A stretch of 64,000 nt of DNA from Geodermatophilus tzadiensis (lineage in GTDB: Bacteria; Actinomycetota; Actinomycetes; Mycobacteriales; Geodermatophilaceae), in the NCBI RefSeq assembly GCF_003002915.1, contig NZ_PVTG01000006.1, forward strand, positions 124,001-188,000, written 5' to 3'. The notes below the pieces were generated by a model. That model searched no databases, had not been told where the DNA came from, and saw nothing but the letters and a program-made list of their open reading frames with translations. The position numbers and the translations under genes are program-made. Of the stretch, positions 11,536 to 20,307 are shown piece by piece. Position 1 is the first letter of the stretch. Each line of letters begins with the position of its first letter.

Positions 11536-12200
11536 GAGGGGACCTCCTGGTGGGGGGCGACGGCGAGGCTGGCCACCCAGCCGTCGGGCACGGGCACGTC
11601 GCGGACCGCCCAGCCGGCCACCGTCCCGTCGGTGCGCCCGATCTCGGTGACCACGGCGGCCGGGTCCTCCCGCAGGCCGGTCCCGCGGCCCTTGAGGACG
11701 GCCTCCTTCTGCGTCCAGGCACGGGTCGCCGCGAGGGCGCGGGCACCCTCCGGCAGGGCGGTGAGCGCGCGCTGCTCGGCGTCGGCGAGCCAGCCCTCGT
11801 CGAGGACGTCGGCCGTCCACGGCGCCACCCGCTCCACGTCGACGCCGACCCGACAGCCGCGCCCCACGGCCACGACGCCCAGCCCGCCGCTGGCCGAGCA
11901 GCCGGCGTCCAGGCCGGTGGCCGGCGGCAGCTCCGGGCGCCCGGCGGCCGTGGTCCCGAGCGGCACCCGGGCCGGGTCGGTGCCCAGCTCGGCGGCCAGG
12001 GCGGTGCGCAGGGCCGCCCGCAGGAGCACGCGGCGCCGGTGGACGGCGGGGGTGCCCCGCCGGGCGCGGGCCAGCTCGGCCGGGCTCAGCACCGCCTCCG
12101 CGCGGGCCAGCTCGGCGTCGTCCGCGGCGAGGTCGACCAGCCGGACGGCGACGTCCGCCCACGGCAGCGCGCGGGACGACGCGGGGACGGGCGGCGGCAT
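11532..12200 (-). CDS. Sfp-type 4'-phosphopantetheinyl transferase
   Basis: This 222-residue enzyme moves phosphopantetheine from CoA to a carrier-protein serine. The Mg-binding motif GVDVER lies near residue 118 and the second signature WTQKEAVLKGRGTGL near residue 161. Both are characteristic of the Sfp/Gsp class, not the smaller AcpS. It lies directly upstream of, and is translationally coupled to, the adenylation-carrier-thioesterase gene. That arrangement strongly suggests that the partner carrier domain is its dedicated substrate. The intergenic region 12201-12360 separates it from a divergent lipoprotein gene and must hold promoters for both directions. Confidence 0.92.
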   Translation of the reverse strand: MPPPVPASSRALPWADVAVRLVDLAADDAELARAEAVLSPAELARARRGTPAVHRRRVLLRAALRTALAAELGTDPARVPLGTTAAGRPELPPATGLDAGCSASGGLGVVAVGRGCRVGVDVERVAPWTADVLDEGWLADAEQRALTALPEGARALAATRAWTQKEAVLKGRGTGLREDPAAVVTEIGRTDGTVAGWAVRDVPVPDGWVASLAVAPHQEVPS

Positions 12201-12360
12201 GCCGCGATGCTGGCAGCCGGGTCCCCGCGTGGGATCCCTCGTCGGGGGGAGGGCCGGGTGCGGACACGCGACCGGGCGACCCGGCGGACGGGCTCGGCCG
12301 GGGGATCGGCGTCCCCGCCGCCTGCGCCGTGCCCGCCACCGCGTGTGGCACGCTCCGCTG

Positions 12361-13371
12361 GTGCAGACCCGTCGCCTGACCGCACCGCTGGCCGTCGGTC
12401 TCGTCGCGCTGGTCGCGGTGAGCGGCTGCCGGACCTCGCCGTCGGTGGCCGCCTACGTCGGCGACCAGCAGGTGACCGCCGTCGAGCTGCAGGCGGCGGT
12501 GGACGAGCGTCTGGCCGACCCGGCGATCGCGGAGGCCGCGGCCGGCTCGGAGACCGACTTCACCCGCCAGGTGCTCAGCCTCCTGCTCCGCGAGGAGGTC
12601 TACGCCGCCGCGGCGCAGCGCTACGACGTCGAGGTCACCGACGCCGATGTGTCCGCGTTCGTCGACCGGTCGCTGGCCGGGCAGGACGCCGCGGCCCTGT
12701 TCGCGCAGGCGGCCGACCAGGGCTTCTCCCGCGACGACGTCCTGGAGAGCGCCCGCCAGCAGCTGGTGCGCCGGGAGGTGGCCGAGGCCGCGGGGGAGGG
12801 CGGCGCGCTCGACGAGGCCGCGCTGCGCGCCCGGTACGAGGAGACCCGCGGCGACCTCGAGCAGGTGGAGCTCGGCTACCTCGTCGTCCCCGACCAGCCC
12901 ACCGCCGACGGCGTGGTCGGGGAGCTGACCGCGGACCCCGCGGCCTACCCGGCCGTGGCCGCGCGCTTCCCCGGCCAGAACACGCTGCCCGCGGTGGCGC
13001 CCGTGGCCCTCGCCGACGTCCCCGCGCCGCTGGCCGCGGGCGTGGCGCCGGCCGCGCCGGGCACCGCCTTCACCGTGACCGTGCCGCAGGTGGCCGGGGT
13101 GGTCGTGGTCTACGTCGGCCAGCGCACCACCCCGTCCTTCGAGGAGGTGCGCGGCCAGTTGGAGGACGAGGCGGCCACCGGCCTCGAGGAGGCCGGCGCG
13201 GCGCTGGTCGACGAGGTGCGCACCGACCTCGACGTCACCGTGAACCCGCGCTACGGGGCGCTGGAGGACGACGTGGTCCGCGAGGCCGACGGCGGGGTGG
13301 TCGACCTGCTCGACGAGCCGGCCGGCACCGGCACCGGCTCGGGCACCACCGGCACCGGCTCGGGCGGCTGA
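12361..13371 (+). CDS. SurA N-terminal-domain lipoprotein (peptidyl-prolyl isomerase-like)
   Basis: This 336-residue exported protein has an N-terminal signal peptide ending in the lipobox VAVSGC near residue 22, so it should be lipid-anchored outside the membrane. The SurA/PrsA-type chaperone region follows (VAAYVGDQQVTAVELQAAVD), then a parvulin-like segment (residues 160-290) lacking obvious strong PPIase signatures. The C-terminus is Gly/Thr-Ser rich (TGTGSGTTGTGSGG). It probably assists folding of exported proteins. GTG at 12361 is chosen because a CACGCT hexamer sits six nt before it, as in other leaderless genes here; a GTG at 12343 is the alternative. Confidence 0.8.
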   Translation: MQTRRLTAPLAVGLVALVAVSGCRTSPSVAAYVGDQQVTAVELQAAVDERLADPAIAEAAAGSETDFTRQVLSLLLREEVYAAAAQRYDVEVTDADVSAFVDRSLAGQDAAALFAQAADQGFSRDDVLESARQQLVRREVAEAAGEGGALDEAALRARYEETRGDLEQVELGYLVVPDQPTADGVVGELTADPAAYPAVAARFPGQNTLPAVAPVALADVPAPLAAGVAPAAPGTAFTVTVPQVAGVVVVYVGQRTTPSFEEVRGQLEDEAATGLEEAGAALVDEVRTDLDVTVNPRYGALEDDVVREADGGVVDLLDEPAGTGTGSGTTGTGSGG

Positions 13372-13396
13372 GCCGGCGGTCCCGGAGACTGGCCGG

Positions 13397-14311
13397 GTGC
13401 CCGTCGCGCTCGCCGTCGTCGTCTCCCCCGCCCTGCCCGGTCTGCTCGGCCCGGCCGCCTGGCAGGCGCTGTCCAGCGGCCGACCGCTCGTCGCGCTGCC
13501 CGGCGCCGCGGCGACCGCCGACGCGCTGCGGGCCGGGGGCTGGGCGGTCGACGACGTCCCCGACGCCGCGGCCGCCGCGGCCCGCCCCGACAGCGTCGTC
13601 GCCCTGGTCGCGGCCGGCACCGAGGTCGACGCCGGGGACGTGGTCGGGAGCCCGGTGCCGGCCGGGACCCGGCTGCTCGACGTCGTCGCGGTGATGGACC
13701 GGCTGCGCTCGCCGGGCGGCTGCCCGTGGGACGCCGAGCAGACGCACGCCTCGCTGCGCGGCTACCTGCTCGAGGAGGCGCACGAGGCCTACGACGCGAT
13801 CGTCGACGACGACCCGGTCGCCATGCGCGAGGAGCTCGGCGACGTGCTGCTGCAGGTGGTGTTCCACGCCCGGGTGGCCGCCGAGGCCGGTCCGGGGCGC
13901 CGTTTCGACGTCGACGACGTGGCCGGCGACCTGGTGGACAAGCTGGTCCGCCGGCACCCGCACGTCTTCGGCGACGCGGGCCCCCGCGACGTCGCCGGGG
14001 TGGAGGCGGGCTGGGAGGAGATCAAGCAGGCGGAGAAGCAGCGGCGCTCGCCCACCGAGGGCGTCTCGCGCTCGCAGCCGGCCGCGTCCTGGGGGGCGGC
14101 GCTGGTGCGCCGGGCCGCCCGGGCCGGGTTCCCGACGCCGGAGCCGGCCGAGCTGGACCCCGCCGCGCCGGAGGAGCTGGGGGAGCGGCTGCTGGCGGTG
14201 GTCGCCGCGGCCGAGCGGCGCGGCTGGGACGTCGAGGACGCGCTGCGGGAGGCGGTGCGCCGCTACGCCGGGGAGCTCGACGCCGAGGCCCGGCGCCGCG
14301 AGCGGGGCTGA
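13397..14311 (+). CDS. mazG: Nucleoside triphosphate pyrophosphohydrolase MazG
   Basis: This 304-residue protein hydrolyses (d)NTPs to monophosphate and pyrophosphate, cleaning the nucleotide pool. The MazG core begins VMDRLRSPGGCPWDAEQTH near residue 100. It carries the metal-binding EExHE motif (LLEEAHEAYDAI, near residue 126) and EELGD (MREELGDVLLQVVFHA). A second, degenerate half follows, with the typical EAGWEEIKQAEK segment. About 95 N-terminal residues form an Ala-rich extension seen in actinobacterial homologues. It starts 25 nt after the lipoprotein stop with a GAGACT hexamer just before the GTG, suggesting its own leaderless transcript. Confidence 0.93.
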   Translation: MPVALAVVVSPALPGLLGPAAWQALSSGRPLVALPGAAATADALRAGGWAVDDVPDAAAAAARPDSVVALVAAGTEVDAGDVVGSPVPAGTRLLDVVAVMDRLRSPGGCPWDAEQTHASLRGYLLEEAHEAYDAIVDDDPVAMREELGDVLLQVVFHARVAAEAGPGRRFDVDDVAGDLVDKLVRRHPHVFGDAGPRDVAGVEAGWEEIKQAEKQRRSPTEGVSRSQPAASWGAALVRRAARAGFPTPEPAELDPAAPEELGERLLAVVAAAERRGWDVEDALREAVRRYAGELDAEARRRERG

Positions 14312-14430
14312 CTCCCCGCCCTCACCCGCCCGGGTGGTCCCTGAGCGACTCGGGTGCAGGCGGGGCCGCTGCCCGCCGTCGGTACCGGCGGGAGCCGGCG
14401 CAGCCACCGGCCGCGACGGAGGGACCCCGC

Positions 14431-15648
14431 ATGGACGACCGGGCCGAGTCCGGGCCGCACCCCGCCCGCCTGGTCGTGCTGATCCCGGCGCACGACGAGG
14501 CGGCGAACATCGGCGCCACCCTGACCGCGCTGCAGCGGCAGACGCGACGGCCCGACCGCGTCGTCGTCATCGCCGACAACTGCACCGACGACACGGCCGA
14601 CATCGTGCGGGCGCACGGCGCGGAGGTGTACGAGACCGTCGGCAACACCGACAAGAAGGCCGGGGCGCTGAACCAGGCGATCGTGCAGCGGTTCCGCCGG
14701 ACCGCCGACACCGACCGCCGCGCGGACGGCGCGCCCCGCGACGACCGCGGCCCCGACCGCCGCGCCGGGTCCGGGTGGCGGGCCGCGCAGCCGGTCGCCG
14801 GGCCCTCGGCGGACCTGCGCGACGACGACCACGTGCTCGTGATGGACGCCGACACCCAGCTGGACCCGCGGTTCCTGGAGACCGCGGCCGCCAGCCTCGA
14901 CTCCTCGCCCGGCACCGGCGCGGCGGGCGGCCTGTTCTACGGCCACCCCGGCAGCGGGGTGCTCGGCCAGCTGCAGCGCAACGAGTACCTGCGGTACAGC
15001 CGGGACGTCGCGCGGACCGGCCGCGTCATGGTGCTCACCGGCACCGGGACGCTGTTCCGCGTCCGCGCACTGCGCGAGGTCGCCGCCGCCCGCGGCAGCA
15101 CGCTGCCCGGCCGGCGCGGCCAGGTGTACGACACCCTGGCGCTGACCGAGGACAACGAGCTCACCCTCGCCCTGAAGACCCTCGGCTGGCGGCTCACCAG
15201 CCCGGCGGCCTGCTCCGTGGTCACCGAGATCATGCCGACCTGGCGGGACCTGTGGCAGCAGCGCATGCGCTGGCAGCGCGGCGCCCTGGAGAACCTCCGC
15301 CACTACGGGCTGACCCGCGTCACCCTGCGCTACTGGGGACAGCAGGTGGGCATCGGCGTCGGCGTCCTCGCCTTCCAGGCCTACCTGGTGCTCACCGTGC
15401 TGCTCCTCGCGCGGGACGGAGGGCTGCACGTGGACCCCTTCTGGGGAGCGGTCGGTCTCGTGTTCCTGGCCGAGCGGCTGGTGACCGTGCGCCGCGGCGG
15501 CCGGCGGGCCCTCCTCCTCGCCCTGCCCCTCGTCGTCGAGCTGGCCTACGACCTGTTCGTCCAGGCCGTCTTCGTCCGCTCGCTGCTCGACGTCCTCCGC
15601 CGGCGCGAGGCGACCTGGCACCACGTCGCCGCCCCGGCGACGACCTGA
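14431..15648 (+). CDS. Processive family 2 glycosyltransferase (membrane)
   Basis: This 405-residue GT2 enzyme resembles cellulose/hyaluronan/poly-GlcNAc synthases. The GT-A domain starts VVLIPAHDEAANIGATL; the DxD motif is VMDADTQLD near residue 137; the acceptor-site Asp is in LTEDNELT near residue 239; and Q(x2)RW is QQRMRWQRG near residue 276. At least three membrane helices follow (for example GIGVGVLAFQAYLVLTVLLL). A hydrophilic Arg/Asp/Ala-rich insertion at about residues 88-128 looks non-catalytic. GGAGGGA lies before ATG 14431. It probably polymerises or transfers sugars at the cytoplasmic membrane. Together with the next tiny LAxTG gene it interrupts an otherwise conserved mazG-eno neighbourhood. 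Confidence 0.88.
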   Translation: MDDRAESGPHPARLVVLIPAHDEAANIGATLTALQRQTRRPDRVVVIADNCTDDTADIVRAHGAEVYETVGNTDKKAGALNQAIVQRFRRTADTDRRADGAPRDDRGPDRRAGSGWRAAQPVAGPSADLRDDDHVLVMDADTQLDPRFLETAAASLDSSPGTGAAGGLFYGHPGSGVLGQLQRNEYLRYSRDVARTGRVMVLTGTGTLFRVRALREVAAARGSTLPGRRGQVYDTLALTEDNELTLALKTLGWRLTSPAACSVVTEIMPTWRDLWQQRMRWQRGALENLRHYGLTRVTLRYWGQQVGIGVGVLAFQAYLVLTVLLLARDGGLHVDPFWGAVGLVFLAERLVTVRRGGRRALLLALPLVVELAYDLFVQAVFVRSLLDVLRRREATWHHVAAPATT

Positions 15649-15667
15649 GCCCCGGGAGGAGGTGCAC

Positions 15668-15829
15668 GTGTACAGCAAGGCGGGGTACGCGACGGCCAGC
15701 GGCATCGGCGGGTCGACGACGCTGGCCTCCACGGGGTTGGACACCCTGGCGCTGGTGGTCGCCGGCGTGACGCTGGTCTTCGCCGGCCTGGCGCTGCTCA
15801 AGCTCGTCCCCCGGCGCGCCAAGGGCTGA
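15668..15829 (+). CDS. 53-residue peptide with LAxTG sorting-like motif and membrane tail
   Basis: A GTG at 15668 preceded by a very strong ribosome site (GGGAGGAGG) opens a 54-codon frame with the high-GC third-position pattern of neighbouring genes. The peptide has about 18 polar residues, then LASTG at residues 19-23, a hydrophobic stretch at about 27-46 and a basic end KLVPRRAKG. This is the order of a sortase cell-wall sorting signal, and LAxTG is the motif favoured by class E sortases. There is no N-terminal signal peptide, so it could instead be a simple single-span membrane peptide. It lies 19 nt after the glycosyltransferase stop and is probably cotranscribed with it. Confidence 0.7.
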   Translation: MYSKAGYATASGIGGSTTLASTGLDTLALVVAGVTLVFAGLALLKLVPRRAKG

Positions 15830-15865
15830 CCGCGGCGCCGACCACACCGCGACGGCCGGGCTGGC

Positions 15866-17158
<1,293 letters not shown>

Positions 17159-17162
17159 CCCG

Positions 17163-17711
17163 GTGAGCGTGGGCACCGGCCGGCGCCGCTCGACCGGCCG
17201 GCCGCTCTCGCACGCCGCGTCCCGGCCGGTGCCGGCCGGCACGCGGTCGGGTGCGGGCAACCGCCCCGCCGCGGCCCGTCCCGGCCGGCGCACCCCGCGC
17301 CCGGCGCCGCGCGCCGCGTCGGCCCGGCGGCCGCTGTTCACCGGCCGGGCCGTCGTGCTGGTGGGGCTGGTGCTGCTGCTCGCGCTGACACTGGCCGGGC
17401 CCTTCCGGCAGTGGCTGGAGACCCGCGCGGAGCTGGCCCGGCTCGCCGCCGAGGGGACCGCCCTCGACCAGCGCATCGCCGATCTCGACGCCCAGCTCGA
17501 CCGCCAGGCCGACCCGGCGTGGACCGCCCGCGAGGCCCGCGAGCGGCTGGCCTACGTGCTGCCCGGGGACCGGCTGGTCGTGGTGGTCGACGGGGAGGCC
17601 GCCGAGGGCGACGCCGGCACCCTGCCCGAGGTCCCCGACACCGAGCGGCCCTGGTACGAGGAGCTGCTCGGGTCGGTCGCCGAGGCCGACGACGCCGGAG
17701 CGGGGGAGTGA
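17163..17711 (+). CDS. FtsB/DivIC family septum formation protein
   Basis: This 182-residue protein has a basic, disordered Pro/Arg-rich cytoplasmic N-terminus (about 60 residues), one membrane helix near residues 60-80 (AVVLVGLVLLLALTLAGP) and an extracytoplasmic coiled coil (WLETRAELARLAAEGTALDQ). The typical EARERLAYVLPGD segment follows. FtsB/DivIC proteins bridge FtsQ and FtsL in the divisome. The acidic C-terminal tail is Glu/Asp-rich. It follows eno by 4 nt, and its stop overlaps the start of the DUF501 gene (GTGA), so the three genes are probably cotranscribed. Confidence 0.88.
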   Translation: MSVGTGRRRSTGRPLSHAASRPVPAGTRSGAGNRPAAARPGRRTPRPAPRAASARRPLFTGRAVVLVGLVLLLALTLAGPFRQWLETRAELARLAAEGTALDQRIADLDAQLDRQADPAWTAREARERLAYVLPGDRLVVVVDGEAAEGDAGTLPEVPDTERPWYEELLGSVAEADDAGAGE

Positions 17712-18226
17712 CCGCCCCGGGGAAGCGGGTGCGGGAGCCGATCACCCCGGAGGAGCGGGCGACCGTGGGCCGGCAGCTCGGCCGCCCGCCGCGGGCGGTG
17801 CGCGCGGTGGCGCACCGCTGCCCGTGCGGGCAGCCCGACGTGGTGCAGACCTCCCCGCGGCTGGAGGACGGCACCCCGTTCCCGACGCTGTACTACCTGA
17901 CCTGCCCGCGCGCCTCCGCGGCCGCCAGCCGGCTGGAGTCGGCCGGCCGAATGCGCGAGTGGCAGGACGACCTGGGCGCCGACGCCGGTCTCGCCGCGGC
18001 CTACCGCGCCGCCCACGAGGCCTACCTCGCCGAGCGCGACGCCCTGGGCGAGCTGCCCACCCGCGCCACCGCCGGCGGCATGCCCGACCGGGTCAAGTGC
18101 CTGCACGCGCTGGCCGGGCACGCGCTGGCCGCGGGCCCCGGCGTGAACCCGGTGGGCGACCGCGCGGTGGCCGAGATGGGGGAGTGGTGGGCCCAGGGCC
18201 CCTGCGCCCAGGAGGGGACGACGTGA
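17708..18226 (+). CDS. DUF501 domain protein
   Basis: This 172-residue cytoplasmic protein of the DUF501 family is almost always encoded between divIC and ppx in actinobacteria. The conserved portion includes VGRQLGRPPR, RCPCGQPDVVQTSP with a Cys pair, and FPTLYYLTCPRA. The end has DRVKCLHALAGHALAAGPGVNPVGD, rich in Cys/His. These residues could bind a metal, but no function is established. It is translationally coupled on both sides by GTGA overlaps, which suggests coordinated stoichiometry with the exopolyphosphatase. Confidence 0.88.
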   Translation: MTAPGKRVREPITPEERATVGRQLGRPPRAVRAVAHRCPCGQPDVVQTSPRLEDGTPFPTLYYLTCPRASAAASRLESAGRMREWQDDLGADAGLAAAYRAAHEAYLAERDALGELPTRATAGGMPDRVKCLHALAGHALAAGPGVNPVGDRAVAEMGEWWAQGPCAQEGTT

Positions 18227-19176
18227 CGCGGGTGGCCGCCGTCGACTGCGGCACCAACTCCATCCGCCTGCTCGTCGCCGACGTCCCGCCGGAGGGCGCG
18301 CACACCGACCTGCTGCGCCGGATGGAGGTGGTGCGCCTGGGCCAGGGCGTCGACGCCACCGGCCGGCTGGCGCCCGAGGCGATCGAGCGCACCCGCGTCG
18401 TGCTCGCCGAGTACGCCGCGCAGGCCCGCGAGCTCGGCGCCACCGCCGTACGGATGGTCGCCACCAGCGCCACCCGCGACGCGGTCAACCGGGCCGACTT
18501 CGAGGCGATGGTCACCGCGACGCTCGGTCAGCCGCCCGACGTCGTCCCGGGCGACGAGGAGGCCCGGCTGTCCTTCCTCGGCGCCACCGCCTCCCTCGCT
18601 GCCGCGGCCGCCGCGCACGGCGGCGCGCCGCCGCACCCGCCCCACCTGGTGGTCGACATCGGCGGCGGCTCGACGGAGTTCGTGCTCGGCGACGCCGGCG
18701 GCGTCCGGGCCGCCCGCTCGGTGGACGTCGGCTGCGTGCGGCTGACCGAGCGGCACCTGCACGGCGACCCGCCCACCGCCGACCAGATCCAGCGCGCCGA
18801 GTCCGACGTCCGCGCTGCGCTGGCCGAGGTCACCGCCGCCGTGCCGGTGCAGGAGGCGGCCACGCTCGTCGGCGTGGCGGGCTCGGTGACCACCGTGGCC
18901 GCGCTCGCGCTGCGGCTGCCGGCCTACGACCCGGTGGCCATCCACGGCTCGCGGATCGGGGTGGGCGCCGTCCGCTCGGTCACCGCCGGGCTGCTGACGG
19001 CCACCCGCGAGCGGCGCGCGGCGTACCCGGTCATGCACCCGGGACGGGTGGACGTCATCGGCGCGGGCGCGCTGGTGCTGCGCGTGCTCATGGACGCGTT
19101 CTCGCTCGACGAGGTCGTCGTCAGCGAGCACGACATCCTCGACGGCATCGCCCTCCGGCTCGCCCGCGGGCGCTGA
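18223..19176 (+). CDS. ppx: Ppx/GppA family exopolyphosphatase
   Basis: This 317-residue member of the ASKHA (actin-like) fold has phosphate-1 motif VAAVDCGTNSIRLLVAD at the N-terminus and phosphate-2 motif VVDIGGGSTEFVLG near residue 145. The adenosine-like motif GVAGSVTTVAAL and the EHDILDGIA end also fit the family. It should release phosphate from polyphosphate ends or from pppGpp. It is the short actinobacterial form, without the C-terminal HD-like domain of E. coli Ppx. It closes the eno-divIC-DUF501-ppx operon; the next gene is convergent. Confidence 0.93.
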   Translation: MTRVAAVDCGTNSIRLLVADVPPEGAHTDLLRRMEVVRLGQGVDATGRLAPEAIERTRVVLAEYAAQARELGATAVRMVATSATRDAVNRADFEAMVTATLGQPPDVVPGDEEARLSFLGATASLAAAAAAHGGAPPHPPHLVVDIGGGSTEFVLGDAGGVRAARSVDVGCVRLTERHLHGDPPTADQIQRAESDVRAALAEVTAAVPVQEAATLVGVAGSVTTVAALALRLPAYDPVAIHGSRIGVGAVRSVTAGLLTATRERRAAYPVMHPGRVDVIGAGALVLRVLMDAFSLDEVVVSEHDILDGIALRLARGR

Positions 19177-19178
19177 GC

Positions 19179-19472
19179 TCAGGGGCCCTCGTTGAGACCG
19201 GGGGGCAGCTTGCCGGTCAGCGACTGGTAGGCCGCCGCGGCACCGCGGGCGGCCACCAGCCGGCCGGCGGCGACGACGACCCCGGAGAAGGCGGCCCAGG
19301 CCAGCGCGTCGGGCCAGCTGACCCCGGGCGCCGCCGGGTTCTTCGGCGGGTTCGTGCCGCGCGCGGCGTACCAGGCGGCGTCGGTGAGCTTGCGGGCGGC
19401 GATGCCGGCCGGGACGGCGAGTCCCGAGCCGAGCAGCTTCCAGGTCAGCGGCGCCTTCTCCGTGCGGGCCAT
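19179..19472 (-). CDS. DUF4235 membrane protein
   Basis: This 97-residue protein has two predicted membrane helices: LLGSGLAVPAGIAARKLTDA near residues 14-33 and ALAWAAFSGVVVAAGRLVAA near residues 56-75. The conserved WKxxG and Trp/Gly-Thr-NPPKNP elements between them are typical of DUF4235. The function is unknown. The stop lies only 2 nt beyond the ppx stop on the opposite strand, so no room exists for a hairpin between the two genes. The start is ATG 19472, and it is divergent from the uracil-DNA glycosylase gene. Confidence 0.8.
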   Translation of the reverse strand: MARTEKAPLTWKLLGSGLAVPAGIAARKLTDAAWYAARGTNPPKNPAAPGVSWPDALAWAAFSGVVVAAGRLVAARGAAAAYQSLTGKLPPGLNEGP

Positions 19473-19535
19473 GCGGTGATCATGCCCTGTCGCCCCGGAG
19501 GCCGCCCGTCCCCGCCCGGGTGGTCCACTGGGCGA

Positions 19536-20297
19536 GTGGCAGTGGACGCGCACGGGTTCCCCGTCACCCGCACCCCCGCCGGCGTCGCCCGCGCCGCCCG
19601 CGCCGCCCGCGACCTCGCCGTCCTCGACGCCCGCGTCTCCGGCTGCCGGGCCTGCCCGCGGCTGGTGGCCTGGCGCGAGGAGGTGGCCCGGGTGAAGCGG
19701 GCGGCCTTCCGCGACGAGGAGTACTGGGGCCGTCCGGTGCCGGGCCTGGGACCCGCGGACGCCCAGATCGCGGTGGTCGGGCTGGCGCCGGCCGCGCACG
19801 GCGGCAACCGCACCGGCCGGGTCTTCACCGGCGACCGCAGCGGCGACTGGATCTTCGCCGCGCTCTGGCGGGCCGGGCTGGCCAGCCAGCCCACGTCGAC
19901 GCACGTCGGGGACGGCCTGGAGCTCAGCGACGTCCGGGTGGCCGCCGCGGTGCGCTGCGCGCCGCCGGACAACGCGCCCACCCCGGCCGAGCGCGACACC
20001 TGCAACCCGTGGCTGGCCCGCGAGCTGGCGCTGCTGGCGCGGCTGCGGGTGGTCGTCGTCCTCGGCGGTTTCGGCTGGACGGCGCTGTGGCCGGTGCTGG
20101 CCGCGGCCGGGTACGCGCTGCCCCGCCCGCGGCCGGCGTTCGGCCACGGCGTGGAGGTGACCCTCGACGGCCCGCGCGGGCCGCTGACGCTGCTGGGCAG
20201 CTACCACGTCAGCCAGCAGAACACCTTCACCGGCCGGCTCACCGAACCGATGCTCGACGCCGTCCTGACCCGGGCCACGGAGCTCGTGCGCCCCTAG
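19536..20297 (+). CDS. Family 5 (UdgB-type) uracil-DNA glycosylase
   Basis: This 253-residue repair enzyme removes uracil and other deaminated bases. Motif A is GLAPAAHGGNRTGRVFTGD near residue 86, where the usual catalytic Asp/Asn is replaced by Ala as in family 5. The C-terminal motif is GSYHVSQQNTFTGRLT. The Cys pattern CRACPRLVAW and VRCAPPDN, with a later Cys, should bind a 4Fe-4S cluster. The GTG at 19536 follows a TCCACT hexamer at leaderless spacing. It stands between two other leaderless genes and is probably monocistronic. Confidence 0.92.
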   Translation: MAVDAHGFPVTRTPAGVARAARAARDLAVLDARVSGCRACPRLVAWREEVARVKRAAFRDEEYWGRPVPGLGPADAQIAVVGLAPAAHGGNRTGRVFTGDRSGDWIFAALWRAGLASQPTSTHVGDGLELSDVRVAAAVRCAPPDNAPTPAERDTCNPWLARELALLARLRVVVVLGGFGWTALWPVLAAAGYALPRPRPAFGHGVEVTLDGPRGPLTLLGSYHVSQQNTFTGRLTEPMLDAVLTRATELVRP

Positions 20298-20300
20298 GCT
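20295..20300 (+). promoter_or_regulatory. -10 element of leaderless ndh
   Basis: TAGGCT overlaps the stop codon of the uracil-DNA glycosylase gene and ends 7 nt before the ATG of the NADH dehydrogenase gene, implying a leaderless transcript starting at the ATG. Confidence 0.45.
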
Positions 20301-20307
20301 GAGGCCC

